Assembly: GCA_958295665.1 (NCBI GenBank) | Contig: OY282559.1 | Coordinates: 273,556,047-273,620,046 of the forward strand | Direction of reading: 5' to 3' | DNA from: Tipula vernalis | Taxonomy: Eukaryota > Arthropoda > Insecta > Diptera > Tipulidae | Length of the DNA stretch: 64,000 bases | Shown here: one piece after another, positions 11,441 through 23,343 of the stretch | Layout: the number at the start of each line of letters is the position of its first letter | Numbering within the stretch: the first letter of the stretch is position 1 | Program-made: the position numbers and the translations under genes | The notes under the pieces: generated by a model | What the model was told of the DNA's origin: nothing | Seen by the model: the letters and a program-made list of their open reading frames with translations, nothing else | The model's database searches: none

Positions 11441-13286
11441 TGTTAGTTCTATAATGTATTTTAACCATGTATATCGAGTAGTTTTAGTCGTATGTCAAAC
11501 AGCATCAGGGCAATAAGAATAAAATAAATTACGCATGAGATTAACTGTTAAATGAAAGTCTTTTAATTTATAATAATTGCCACAATTATTACAATAATTA
11601 CTTATTTACCGCACAATTCCTGACAATTAATTAAGTAACTTAACATTATTTTCCAAAACTTGAGTTGACAAATCTACCGGTTTTTGAGTACTAAAAGCTA
11701 CTATTATTATTGCTTGCTACTGAACATTTTTTCCTTGAGTGTGAGAAGGGTGAAATAAAGAAAGAAAGAAAGAAGTTGACTGCCTACTTTCGGGAACTTC
11801 GGCTCCAAACAGAATTATTAACTCATTTGCTGCTGTAACATTTACAATATAATTTCAATATAAATTGCATTGTCTAAGATTTACAGTACTCCTTTTCGGT
11901 TACCCTATTTGGATATTAAAATAATTTGCATGGAAGTAATTCTCATTTTGTTGTTTGGGCGGGGGGAGGGAGGGGGTGCAATAGCGAAAGCAATACTGGA
12001 TTTTGGGAACTCAAAGCAGTGGATGTTTTTGAAATTGAAATGTGGGGTTATTGATTTCGTATGAGATATTAATCTTTACCTGTTTCAGACACTTAGAGTA
12101 GGGTGAGTTTAGAGAGCGGTTTATGAAGTAATCGAACAAAGACACAAGTCAACGTAATGGTGGTAATTGATAATTAATTAAAATTTATGGAAGTTTCCAG
12201 GAAACGGAGTCAAATGAAATTTAATAAGATCCAGATTCTACAGATCAAAGTGTACAGTAATTTTATTAAGCAGCACGGAAGAAGAAGTAATTATTTATGA
12301 TTTGTTTTTAGAAATGCCTTCTGGAAATCATTCCTGAATATTTTATTGACTTTTAAGATTGAAAGGCAAAAGGCCGGATTGTTCAATCCTTACAAGTTGA
12401 TGTAAAAAGAGGTGCATTGTGGGCCCAGTGTCAAAAATTCTTAGAATTACCGGGAGATCCTGTTTAATGCTTGGTCGTGTACTCAAAAACCATTAAGCAT
12501 TTAAAATTATTATGTATCTTATAAAAATAATAAGCTATTATCAGGTAATGATATTTATATTTATCGTGTAAAGTTCACTTTACTCTTATTTAATAATTAT
12601 GTAACAAAAGGACATCTTGTAGAGGTTTTTCTATGTTTGCTCTACGTGATACCCCGAACTGCAAACTGCGCAAAATAAATTATATAGGAGAAATAATTAC
12701 TCTCAGAAATACTATAAGTCGCACTCGTAGCAGCACAGGGAAATTTTTTTTCAGCAAGTGGCAAATTTGTTTCAGTTAAATTTTGAACTGGAAGCAATTA
12801 AAAAAATATATGGTTATTTACAATTGTTTTAGCATAATGTAAAGAATACCACGTAATTGTAAATAACTGCACATATATTTGACATTTTCCACGTATCGCT
12901 TAAGATAATTATTTCTTTAAATTTAATTTGCTTACCAGTAACTTTAGAATTTATTCAAATATTGACCCGTACACATACCTGTAAATAAAAAAAAAAATGT
13001 TTTAGTAAAATAGCGCACTATTGTATTAACTTGACTCTGTTATTCACTAGAAGTTATTTATTAGGAGTAGGCATTAAGTTTAAGGAATTTTTCAGAGATG
13101 GCGTAACTAGCTCTACATCGCATCAGGTAATATCGTTGCTGACTTCATGTCAATGATCAAGACATGTGCTTAGTTTTCAGTATGTGTTATTTTGCCGAAG
13201 TGTCAGAGACTACACTTTTTCAGCGCTGCATATGTAGAATTTTGTGTCAAAATACCTGCTAAAAGTCAACGAATGCTGATGGAAGC
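11441..13286. other. AT-rich intergenic sequence
   Basis: I see a small GAAA microsatellite near 11757-11775 and a G-rich run near 11959-11977, but no coding sequence or element termini. Confidence 0.5.
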
Positions 13287-13552
13287 TTATTTATTTATTT
13301 ATTTAAAAATAACACCAACAAACAGATCTTAATGATCCAATTACATGTTGGACGTGTAGGTAGTACAATATCAAAAACAAAAGGTTAATAATAATTTGAT
13401 ATAAACCCATATAGGTAATAAAATACAATATACATGTAAACATAAAATGAACAAAAATTACTCTAATACATATCAAAAAATAATAATAATAATCAAAATA
13501 AAAATGAAGAATACAAATTAAACAGATAAGTGAATCAGGTTGTGTTCAATCG

Positions 13553-14500
13553 TTAATTTGAAATTCTTGAGGTTGCCGAACGAAAACATTCATCAAGTGA
13601 ATTGAAATAATTGTTATGCTTGCTTTGTAGTCTGATTAATGGCGAGTTATTTCTCATATTAGTGCGGTAAGTGTTAATAGTGAATGTAGGAGGATTGCGA
13701 GTAGTGTAATGACTGTGACACCGAAAATTTACTTTATCATTAAGAACAGTATCAATCATTTTATGGACAATTTGAAATAGCACCATCTCATCAATAATAA
13801 TTATTCTATTATGCAGCGAAGTAATGTTAAACTGAGACAAACGCAAATCATATCTTTCATAGAAAATATTTTTTTTGTGGTAAAGGAAACGAGTAAACTT
13901 CTTTTGTAGCCGTTCAATATTATGTGAATGTGTGCTGTAGTTAGGATTCCAAATGACGGTTAAGTATTCGAGGTTGTTCCGTACAAGCGCATTATAAATG
14001 CTTATGAAAGTGCCGGAAGATTTAAAATTTGAGCCAGTCCTCATCACGAAGCCAAGCATTTTATAAGCATTGCTGATTAATTGATATACTATATATGAAC
14101 CTTAAACGAAAAACCCTCATCTATAAAGACCCCTAAATCTTTAACAAATGGACAAACCGATAGACAACTATTACCAATTTTGTAGGAAAATTCACTAAAC
14201 AAATCTTTACATTTTATTCTGAGCACACAGCATTTATTAATGTTTAGTTCCATGCAATTTCTATTATACTATCGCACTAATTTATCATTATCTGATTGCA
14301 GAACAATGTAATCTTGTAAAGAACAAATTGTGCGAAATAATTTTAAATCATCCGCGAACAATAATACCTCACTATCAATACCAACAACTATATCGTTAAT
14401 AAAATACAAGAACAATAGTGGGCCAAGGATTGAGCCTTGTGGAACTCCCGACGATGGAATGAAAACTTCAGATTTCGAATCTACTATTTGAACATAATGT
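13553..14500 (-). pseudogene. CR1-like RT, palm to C-terminal part
   Basis: Reading down from 14500 on the minus strand: the SSGVPQGSILGPLLFLYFIN block, then LLFADDLKLFR (catalytic pair) at about 14370-14335, then eroded sequence. The 168-residue frame 14059-13553 is the C-terminal region, with NLEYLTVIWNPNYSTHSHNI matching the 'LEYxSxxWxPxYxxH' signature that follows the thumb in CR1/jockey RTs. The RT would copy element RNA at the nicked target. Several stops lie between the two blocks. Confidence 0.85.
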
Positions 14501-14516
14501 GATCTATTGGTTAGAT

Positions 14517-14818
14517 GGTGGTTTGGCGTCTATTGGAGGGGGGGGGACCAAAGTTGAGTAGAATAATCTACCAGCTCCGTAACCTTCCAGTAGGGTGCGC
14601 GTCACGTGAGCTGCTCTGGTCTTGTCATTAGACAGCTGCGTGATGGGTACAATTGTGTAAGGGGTAACCTGTTCACAATTCGCAAGTGTACGTACTGCCT
14701 CCTCGTGGCCACCACTGGTAACTAAGGCCACTTGGCAAATTTTTGGCCATTTGGAACAGGCTAAAGTACGGCGCTAAAGGAGAAAACCTTGACAAAAAAC
14801 CCTAATCTAGGGTTTGTA
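14517..14818. mobile_element. 302-bp insertion with 8-bp target duplication inside the CR1-like RT
   Basis: GGTTAGAT occurs at 14509-14516 and 14819-14826, and excision of 14517-14818 plus one copy restores the RT reading IKSYLTNRSHYVQ. The insert is GC-richer than its surroundings, has a run of nine G near 14538, and contains a 75-residue minus frame (14731-14504) that crosses its edge, so that frame is probably fortuitous. No convincing terminal inverted repeat or pol III boxes. An 8-bp duplication would fit a hAT- or P-type deletion derivative or a SINE. Confidence 0.75.
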
Positions 14819-15481
14819 GGTTAGATATGACTTTATCCATTGGATGGCTTTGTTATCGATTCCAAAGTTAGAAAGTTTCGATAAAAGAATTATGTGATTA
14901 ATTTTATCAAAAGCTTTCGCAAAGTCAGTGTAAATTACATCAACGCTGTGCCCTGAGTTCATTGAATCATAAACAAATTCTGTAAAGTTCAATAAATTAG
15001 TCAAGGTAAACCTAGATTTGTAGAAACCATGCTGATGATTAGAAATTAAATGTCCCGTTTTTTTTTCTATTAATGCATTAAACACAAGTCGTTCAAATGT
15101 TTTTGCGATAGTACCTAGCAAGGCAATAGGTCTTTAGTTTGAAACAAGTGATTTATCACCAGATTTGAAAATAGGTACAATAATTGCCCTCTTCCAAACA
15201 TCGGGAAATCCGCATTCATTTAGCGACTTATCGAACAATAAAGAGAGTGGGAAACTTAATGTTTCAGCTGTGTGATATAAGAAGTAAGGTGAAATGTCGT
15301 CAGGTCCACCACCCTTGCCTATATCTAAATGTCTCAACTGGGCAGTAACTATGGAAGGGGAAATAAATGAATTATCAAGTGTATCAATCAAAGACAAAGT
15401 GTTCTCCTCTATAAGTGAATTGGGATTCAAAGGGGTACGGTTATCAAATGTATAAACTGACTTAAAATAAGAGGCGAACAT
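14819..15481 (-). pseudogene. CR1-like RT, finger and palm part
   Basis: The frame 15481-15134 holds the RT fingers (GPDDISPYFLYHTAETLSFP, FPDVWKRAIIVPIFKSGDKS). After a stop at 15134, the frame 15121-14807 continues with KTFERLVFNAL, HGFYKSRFTLTNLL and VDVIYTDFAKAFDKINH, where the Asp before FAKAFD is the first catalytic residue. It is followed directly by the 302-bp insertion. The order and motifs are those of CR1/jockey-group RTs. Confidence 0.88.
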
Positions 15482-15693
15482 ATTACCGATATCAGTATTG
15501 TTGTTCGCGATGCTAGTGTTGTCTCGGATGCTTTGGGGGAAAATACTTGTGTTTTTTTAACGATTTAGTATAAGACCAAAACCGTTTTGGATTAAATTGG
15601 ATGTTCGATTCGATAGAAGAGAGGTATCTAGCGTAACACGATTTTATTTTCTTCCTCACTGTTGCACGTAAGGATTTGAATAATGCTTAATGC

Positions 15694-16076
15694 TTAAAGA
15701 AATGCATTAATGCTTAAAGAACCGAATAAATTTGACCAGTCAATCGAACTTATTATGGAATTTATGCGATCATAATTTCCCTTTTTCCATAGCCTAATTA
15801 ATCGTGTTGAACCCTTCGATGTTTTAATATGTTTAATAATTACATTAATTTCTAACGGTGGATGATGGGAATCAATTTCAGACAAAACGTCTGAAGCCAA
15901 TGACACATGAATATAATTCTGAATATTTGAAATAACTAAGTCTAACATTCTACCATTAACATTTTTTATATAATTATGCTGTTTAGTGCCCTTGAAATTT
16001 AGCATATTAATGAGAGACTCAGCAGCACCGGAAAGAAATACCGTGGTTGAATTATTTAGGTTACTCCAAGGAACCA
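15694..16076 (-). pseudogene. CR1-like endonuclease, C-terminal half
   Basis: Downstream of the inserted 859-bp element the minus frame resumes with VPWSNLNNSTTVFLSG and continues to RMLDLVISN (LDLVxxN is a conserved endonuclease segment) and DSHHPPLEI (the terminal SDHxP-like motif, here altered to DSHHP). The frame then runs on to about 15694. Confidence 0.82.
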
Positions 16077-16935
16077 CACAGTTGAAAAAATATCGCTTAT
16101 GTAATGCAAATTGCATTACATGTAGGTCCAGTGCAAGGCTGTATTACAAAATGATACAAAGCTTGCATTAAAAATTAGTTTGATACAATTTGCATTGATT
16201 TGTAATACAGCAATTAGATTAAATTTTAGTGCAACATTCCATTAGAATATAAAGCAAATTGTAGAAGAACCGTCAATAAACTGCATTAAAATTTATCAAA
16301 GACTGCATTAATAAAATATTTTGGAAGTATTAAATTTTAAAGCAAGTTGCATTAAACGCTCCGTAATTTTAGCGATTTTTTTTTCCGACGTTGTTCTTTG
16401 TTTTTGGTGCCTTGAGGGTGAGGATTGAAATCTCAGAGAGCAGTTTACTTAAAGAAACAAAAACAACTTTTATGTTCATCTCGTCTTTCAATGGGCGGGC
16501 TAGCCTAGTTTACTTTATGGTCGTCCAAGGTAATAACTTATAAATTAAGAACTGAAAAGTTTACGTTAAGACATAATAGATATTTTCTAATCCGGAAAAC
16601 TAACAAACTGCTTATATGCCATGTCGTCGGTTTGATTTAGTGAATTTTATACCAGTAGTGCAAAACTCGTGCATTATTATTCATATATACATTTAAGTCC
16701 GCTTGTTTTAGCGAATTTTATGTTGGTATAATTTTTCAATTTGAGCAGGTTGCTTTAAAATGTTTAATAGTTGTATTAAAAATATTTTTTAATGCAAATA
16801 CTGCTTTAGAGATCCACATAATTGCATTAAAATTCATTTTAACGCAATCATACTTTACAAATTAATGATAACTTTCATTACATAAGTCGTAATGCAAGGC
16901 TTGCATTAACAATTAAAGTTATTCTTTCAACTGTG
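16077..16935. mobile_element. 859-bp inverted-repeat element inside the CR1-like endonuclease
   Basis: It starts CACAGTTGAAA and ends with its exact complement TTTCAACTGTG (11 bp). The two-base string CA lies on each side (16075-16076, 16936-16937), and removal restores the endonuclease reading LPMVPWSN. Just inside each end is a small hairpin TAATGCAA-n-TTGCATTA (16106-16122 and about 16889-16908), and the TGCATTA/TAATGCA heptamer recurs through the body. CAC-initial ends, a 2-bp duplication and repeated subterminal motifs are features of CACTA/EnSpm-type transposons; that assignment is an inference. No coding capacity. Confidence 0.85.
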
Positions 16936-17408
16936 CATAGGAAGGATAAAGTCACCAGCTATAATAAAGTCAGAGTTTGGATTTAAATTAATCATAGAAA
17001 AAATATTATCAAAATAACGATAATAGCCGCCAGTTTTGGCATTAGATATGTAGGGAACATTAATATAAATCAACTTCCCATTATCACTTCAAATGCCAAC
17101 CCATACTTCCTCTTTAAACACTTCCCATTGAAAGTTTCTAAAAGAGTATTAAATTTTTTATGGATTGCAATAAGGCAACCACCATCATCTTTTTTATCTA
17201 GAAATAAATTTAAATCGCGATCTCTTCTGTATACAATAAAGTCACTTGAGAACAACTCACCATCAAAAATGTCATCATTCAGAAATGTCTCACTCAAACA
17301 GATAATATCGTGACTACACGCCAAAATATTTTTACGAAGAATATTAGTTTTTTTTCGGAGACCTCTTACATTTTGATAATATTCCGATAATTTCATTGTT
17401 GTGACCAT
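16936..17408 (-). pseudogene. CR1-like endonuclease, N-terminal half
   Basis: The minus frame 17408-17070 begins the AP endonuclease: YYQNVRGLRKKTN (catalytic Asn block), CLSETFLND (catalytic Glu), and GGCLIAIHKK. A stop near 17070 follows, after which IAGDFILP (about 16965-16942) is the GDFN-like block abutting the 859-bp insertion. Confidence 0.85.
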
Positions 17409-17467
17409 ACAAACTTATAGTTCCGGGTTGTTTTCAATTCTCTGGCTTTTTTCATGATTAGTTGATT

Positions 17468-17560
17468 AGCAGCAGAAAGATGATCAGTTGTCAATCCTTT
17501 AAATGCATCAACAATTGAAAGATGATCAGTTGTCAACCCTTTAAAATGCATCAACAATTT
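17468..17560. repeat. About 50-bp tandem duplication in the ORF1-ORF2 junction
   Basis: gaaagatgatcagttgtcaa occurs at about 17475 and 17516 with matching downstream sequence (cctttaa-atgcatcaacaat). It is a local tandem duplication that postdates or contributed to loss of ORF1. Confidence 0.75.
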
Positions 17561-18035
17561 TTAATTTTCTCGAAACTGCAGCACATTCAACGATTAAAGG
17601 TGGTTTATTGGATTCAGAATTTTTTATTCGCATTCTCGAAATTCGTATAATTTGCTTTTCACATGATGGCACTTCCAAAAATGACAAAAATTGTTTCAAT
17701 AAAGTTGGTCGATTTTCATCTTTACCGACTGGAATTCCAAGAAGCAGAAAATTCCTCAAGCGGTTTACATCGTCAGCAAAACCAAGTTGATCACGTATTA
17801 ACTTCAATTCACTATTTAGTTTTGCATTAGAACTTTCTAAAATGTTGATAAGACTTTCATGATCAGACAGAATTGCAGACGACCTTAACAGTTCGTTAAA
17901 GTTTGAATTCGAAGAATTTAGTGATGCGGTGAGTTTTCAGATTAGCCAAATCAGGCGAAAACCTAGACAATGTGCGTTTAAAATTAGAAATCTCTGAGGT
18001 TTCGGAGTCACTTTGAATTTGACACATTTTCAGCA
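17541..18035 (-). pseudogene. CR1-like ORF1 with FP/L1-ORF1-like RNA-binding domain (broken)
   Basis: The minus frame 17807-17541 contains RLRNFLLLGIPVGKDE, IRISRMRIKNSESNKPPLIV and SRKLKIVDAF. This is the spacing of the RRM-like/FP25K-like domain found in ORF1 of many CR1-type insect elements (N-x-x-x-x-GIP ... ISR ... PPxIV). Upstream, ESLINILESSNAKLNSELKL looks like the preceding coiled coil, in a different frame. ORF1 proteins bind element RNA. Stops and shifts make it inactive. Confidence 0.75.
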
Positions 18036-18369
18036 ATATTCCGTACAATATGACGTCACTGAGGTAGCCGTATGTAGATATTATAAAGGTTTTAAATCAG
18101 TTTTGTTTCAATAGAAATAAAAACGGCATAATATATTAAATTAATATCAATAATCACTATTTAATCACAATTAGTATTATAATCTCGATCGATAATTAAA
18201 CTAGCACAATCTTAAGGATGCGGCTTTCCACTTATCCAAGAATATTCAATATAAAACTTAATTATTATTTGCTTTTCTTTTTTTTTTTATTTTTTTTATT
18301 AGTATTTTAAAACTTGTTTTTAATATTTTATTATAATTTTTGGTTGCTTACTCTACAACGATTGAAACG

Positions 18370-18910
18370 AGAAAAAAATTATGGCGAGTATGCTCTATGA
18401 ATTTCAACAGATGATTATTGGTGACTTTGATACGTATGATAAGGAACGTTCAGTCAAATGGAAGAAGAATTTGTAGAATCACTATGCACAAGCGAGGAAA
18501 TTGGATACATTCGAGTGGAAGCCGAAAGACCCAAAATGACCTATGAATTGCTGCTTTAAACACACCAATCCAACACAACAAACCATCATTGCGGAACGCT
18601 ACCATTAACAATTAATGCAATTAAGCCGAGCATTGAAATAAAGATGGCTAGGTTACATGAAAAGACATAACAAAGTGATTTTCCAGCAACACAACGTTCG
18701 GTCTCTTGTTGAGAAACCGGCCAGGGAAACTTTGAAAGCGCTCATGCTCCTTCCAATGACTAACTATTTCGGTCGATGACTTATTGCTTGTCTGATCAGT
18801 GCCTCTTAAGATACGGCGTTCTTACGACGTTGAATCAACCTATTACCAGAAGCAGGGGAAAAGCAGTGGCTAGTGATGGATAATATTTTGAATAATCAAT
18901 AAGTAATCAT
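18370..18910 (+). pseudogene. Fossil mariner-type transposase
   Basis: No long open frame survives, but stitched readings match the C-terminal half of mariner transposases in order: YELLL (about 18543) followed by TIIAERYH, QLMQLSRALK, YMKRHNKVIFQQHNVRS (mariner has KVIFxHDNA there; the catalytic Asp is lost), EKPARETLKAL, MTYCLSDQ, and finally a VASDG-like ending near 18868. The canonical WEVLPHPPYSPDLAPSDYH block is nearly erased. An old, dead mariner copy. Confidence 0.75.
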
Positions 18911-21607
18911 TTTTTCACAATAAAGCCGCGTTTTTACCAAAAAAAAACCTTAAACTATGTACACACTACCAATACTTGAGCAAAAAAAAATCAATTTGGA
19001 AGTTTATTTAAGTTGTTATGTAAAAACGGCAAAATACATTCCCCCTTAACCTTTATAATCCAACTAATTTAGTCCTTTATTAAAATATCCTCAGCAGCTG
19101 GAAATCCTTGATCCTTTATTTAAAAATAAGGTATTTCCTTTCTAATTTATCTGTCAAGTAGATGATAATCATCAATTTTAGTTTACCATTTATTCATCGC
19201 AAGGAGCAAAACAAAATCAAAACTCCAAACGAAAGAGGAAAAATCGACATTTTTGTTTAAACCAAACCAAAATTAAATTCTCCAGAAATATCTTAAATTT
19301 GATAATAAATATCATTTTATTTTGTGTTTGTATTTCCTTCTACATGTATGAATTTTGTTGTAAATTGATAAGACACACACATACATACACACATAAGTAC
19401 AAATATCGATTTAACTTTTATACTTATATCTTCCCAAGGGATTTTCAACCATGAAAATTTATTATAACTTTTTTTGTGCTTTACTTCCCGATTAAACTGT
19501 TTTCGTTTTTTTTTTTTTTTGTCAATTGAAAATGAAAATTGATAATGAAAATAAAATAAAGAAATGAAGAAAATAAATGAGAATGGAAAACTGTCGGCAA
19601 CATGTTACTGTGTATATAGAGAATAGATTGTCATTTATTAGAAATTTTCTTATTTTCCTCTCCATAAGATGAAATAAATGAATTCTACAATTTTTTTTTT
19701 TTCTTGGTTAAAAGTTCGGAGTGAAACACAAAGATGTTGGGGGGTCAGTCTTACATTACAGAATATTTTTTTGGTATTTCTGTCGGTTGCTGTACAGTTG
19801 AGCGATAAAAATTGATTGCTTTTGTACCATATTAGAATATCATGTTGTCGAAACGAAAGATTCTAGTCCATCAAACTTTAATTGAATTTCAAATTTGGTT
19901 TTCATTCAGTATCATTAAGTATTAATAGATATTTTCATTTTCATTTTGTAGAGTCTAGAAAATTGAAAATCAAATGGGTAAATGATGTGCTGTTATCGAC
20001 ACACAAGATCAATAAACTAATAAATGTTAATCAATTTTACTTTATTAAAGATAACATAGTCCATTGACAATAGGAAAAACCGAATTATCCTCCGTGCAAT
20101 GAAAAATTCACCTGAAATATGTGTAACATGCACGATATACATTTTTTGCAATTATCATAACTCACTTTAATTTATATACATACATATACCTGGCGACGAT
20201 AGTAGCATGAGGGTTGTCCGTCTGTTGACCGACCGCCATTAACAATAATAAACAACACGTTCTTGTGGTAAAGATAGCGCGACAAATGAATTATTTATTC
20301 ATTAAATTGAATAGTCATCAACTATATAGAACCGCGGAATTCCCCCCACTCTAAATTTACGCGTAGTGTTTCGATTTTATAAATTATTTTATGTCTACAA
20401 CTTTTTTGTTTTAATTAGGGAGTGCCGACTCGTGTTGTGATAATTTATATGATGATGGCCATATACAAAAATTGGTGATTTATAGTTGTTGAAAAATAAT
20501 AATAGTGGTCAGTTCACTCACACACATAGCCATAAGGCGAGCTTTATAAATGGATATTATAATGATGGATAATCAAATTAACCACGATCTAAACATAACA
20601 GACAACTATCCACAAGTATTACTAGTACAGCGCAGACTAAATTGCCTGATAACAAAAGGGAATTTGCAGGATGTGCGTTATACGAAGTATTCCTATATAA
20701 TGATAATATTTTCAAATTAATTAAAGTTGTTTTGAAAAACTATACTTTTTCGAAATATTGTACATTCAAATATAATCGCTGGTCGTTAGTTAAATTTAAT
20801 ATTGAAGGCTACAAAGCACTAAGTGGATACACGAGATTTTATGATTGAAATCCGATAATGTGTTTTATGTTGGTAAATTGAATTGAAATTACAATATATT
20901 TCATTTTGATGGTGAATATCATCATTCTAGAAAGGGAAATTTGTCTGTTTTAATAAATACATTTCTACATGTCACTGTATTTTATTAGTATGTAAAATGA
21001 CTTTGTATGAAACCGGCTAAATTTCACATGGAGGTTTTGGATTAGCACATTATCAGTCAGTTTATTTAAAGAATTCAACGCATAGTTTTGAAAGGTGGTT
21101 TGCAAAATTTTATTCGGGTGTTATATCATCAGATGTCAATGTTGAAATTTTATCTCCTCACAGTAAGATTAGAATAAATCGTACATTAACTGTAGCACAT
21201 GGGTCCCTCAAACTTGTAATTCGTCAGAAAATTGCCTTAGATAACAATTAAATAAAAAGAAACAACAAAATCAATTTAAAGTGATTTTACCTAAAATAGG
21301 AATTTTTATGGCTTGTACTGTGGGGGTTTGCGTAATGCCCCACAATTAAATATACTTTAAATGAATAACGCTAAACTTATTTATTTTTTTAATTTTAATA
21401 AGTTTATTATATTATTTTATTTTTTAAAACACAAAGCTCGTTAATATTCACAATTCAGAATATTAACGCGTCTACGGTTTAGTTAATTTTCTTGTTAATA
21501 GATCGCAATGCACATTGTATAAAAGTGTCATGGATATTAGGTGCAAGCGACCATAAGCGATTCTTTTTATTTTTTATGAAAATTCTCATTTATACCCGCA
21601 ATAATTG
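18911..21607. other. AT-rich intergenic sequence
   Basis: Open frames at 19882-20067, 20642-20848 and 21492-21674 have no recognisable motif. There are short poly(T) runs near 19508 and 19690. I see no RNA gene. Confidence 0.5.
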
Positions 21608-21912
21608 CTGCGTTCCATTTAATGCGGCAATGTACAGACAAGTACTTCTGACTGCATGCAGCTACTCTTGCTAAATTTTATGAGTAGTTTGCTTTTTCAA
21701 TTAATGGCGACTTCGTTACCAGAATGTTTAGTAAAACTAATCGGTAAGAAATGGCTGATCAGTTTTCAAATTAATAATTAATTTTCTAGCTTTCCATGTT
21801 GCACGTAAATTTTTTTAAATTAAATTTTATTTTCGCAACTAAATTTCTGCGTTCCATTTACCATCTATTCCCAAGTACTTATTTGTACTTTGCCACGTCA
21901 AATGGAACGCAG
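21608..21912. mobile_element. 305-bp inverted-repeat element (MITE-like)
   Basis: The ends are CTGCGTTCCATTT and its complement, and inversion extends imperfectly for about 45 bp (shared GTACA and AAGTACTT blocks). TAATTG flanks both sides (21602-21607, 21913-21918). A third copy of the end motif lies internally at about 21848, so the right arm is itself a hairpin. Non-coding; superfamily unknown. Confidence 0.8.
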
Positions 21913-22201
21913 TAATTGTTTCGCGCTGCTATCGCGACGAAATATGTATTTGCTAACTAAATTAACCAAACTACCAGTAATTGTTACTGATGTTGGTGTC
22001 GACAGCTAGATGGCACGCCGGTCGGGAAAAAAGACGAAAATAATAAATACGGGAGCTAAATGTTATGTCGTACTTCATTAATTAAAACTTCAACGATGTT
22101 TGACACATTTATTGCCTGTGGCAATGGCATGTTGACATTTGTTAAATTATTGAAATATGTTAATTAAAATATACACGTTACCTGATGAGTGGTACGCCAC
22201 A

Positions 22202-22645
22202 TCACCCCCTTACCAACGAATTACTGATGAGTGATATCACGTAACGTGCCGGCAATTTTGTAGTTCTTCCGGTTCTCGTTGTGACTGGTTTTGGGTTGAT
22301 GCTGGTTGTCTCAGTGACTTTTAAACAGTGTTTATGACTGATCTGTGAACCCGCTAACTTACCCTTCGCTGTCGGTTGTGGTTGAAAATTGAAACGGACT
22401 TTTGAGATACGCGAATTTTCATGCGATTTCTCCGATGGTAATATAACATCGGATTTAAGTTTGATGACATCTTGTGTTTCGTCTACTGAAGTATCCTCCG
22501 TGAAATACGGGTTCAATCTGTCGTTTGAAATGTTGCTTACTTTGCCTTTAATGTTTAGTATAAATGCTTTCTCGTTCCTGTCAATGACTGGAAACGGCCC
22601 TTCATATGGTGTCTGCAGTGACTTTTTGCACAGGTCGGTTCGCAC
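22202..22645 (-). pseudogene. Gypsy integrase C-terminal region
   Basis: The frame contains KKSLQTPYEGPFPVI, the GPY/F-type module that follows the integrase core in Ty3/gypsy elements, then a variable region and TRTGRTTKLPARY, a basic tail common near the end of gypsy pol. It overlaps the preceding frame near 22602-22645, where a 1-base shift separates it from the core. Confidence 0.85.
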
Positions 22646-23285
22646 AAAAACGTGTGTACATTTGTTGAGTTCCTGTAAAACAAATACCTTTTTTACTACA
22701 GTCTCGTGAGGTCGGAGTTGAACGAATTTTGCTAAAATGATGCCTTAGTTCTTTGACGAATTGGCTAGGGATGCGCAGTTGTTTGCCAACAACCAATTCG
22801 ACTGAGGTACTTTTTAAGTCCTCGCGGTATGTCGTGCGAAGTCCCAACAAAACAGTAGGTAAAACTTGTATCCAATCGTTTCTGCTGTGACACATAATGG
22901 CCGACTTCAACGTCCTATGCCATCGCTCCACGAATCCGTTACACTTTGGATTGTATGCTCTAGTTCGCCTGTGTTCGAAACCCAGCAATTTAGAGAACTC
23001 AGCGAATAGTTCTGATTCAAATTGGGATCCTTGGTCCGTTACAATCAACTGAGGTACTCCAAAGCGAGCAATCCAATTGTTGAAAACTGCTAGCGCCACG
23101 GTTTCGGCTCTGATGTCTACAATTTGAATTGCTTCGGTCCACCTAGTGAAACGGTCAATTAATGTTTCGCAGTACCGCTGCCCTTCTGATACAGGTAATG
23201 GACCAACGATGTCTAGATGTATTTCCGCAAATCGATTCCACACCGGTGTGTAATTTCCTAGGGGGCTCTTGGTGTGCTTTGCCAC
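22602..23285 (-). pseudogene. Gypsy integrase catalytic core
   Basis: Integrase inserts the DNA copy into the genome. The DDE residues are visible: Asp in FAEIHLDIVGPLP, Asp in LIVTDQGSQFES, and Glu in NPKCNGFVERWHRTLK. The HHCC zinc domain should precede this; only traces remain between 23285 and 23344. The core itself is open for 227 residues but joins its C-terminal region only through a frameshift near 22740. Confidence 0.9.
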
Positions 23286-23343
23286 CTTAGAACGCTGGAA
23301 TCTCGATCCAAACGAACTTATCCGTCATGGCTTTGACTGACGC

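Larger units (their letters stand above)
13287..18035 (-). mobile_element. CR1-like non-LTR retrotransposon, broken and twice interrupted
   Basis: On the minus strand the order is ORF1 (FP-like RNA-binding domain), endonuclease, reverse transcriptase and 3' UTR, ending in a short (AAAT)n tail at 13305-13287. A short microsatellite tail rather than poly(A) is typical of CR1-type elements. The coding region is interrupted by an 859-bp inverted-repeat element in the endonuclease and a 302-bp insertion in the RT, plus stops and small indels. The 5' limit near 18035 is set by loss of recognisable ORF1 sequence, not by a seen duplication. Confidence 0.82.

Noticed and set aside
14504..14731. 75-residue minus frame in the 302-bp insertion as a gene
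   Set aside because: It runs across the insertion border into the target duplication, so it cannot be a native gene of the insert as read.
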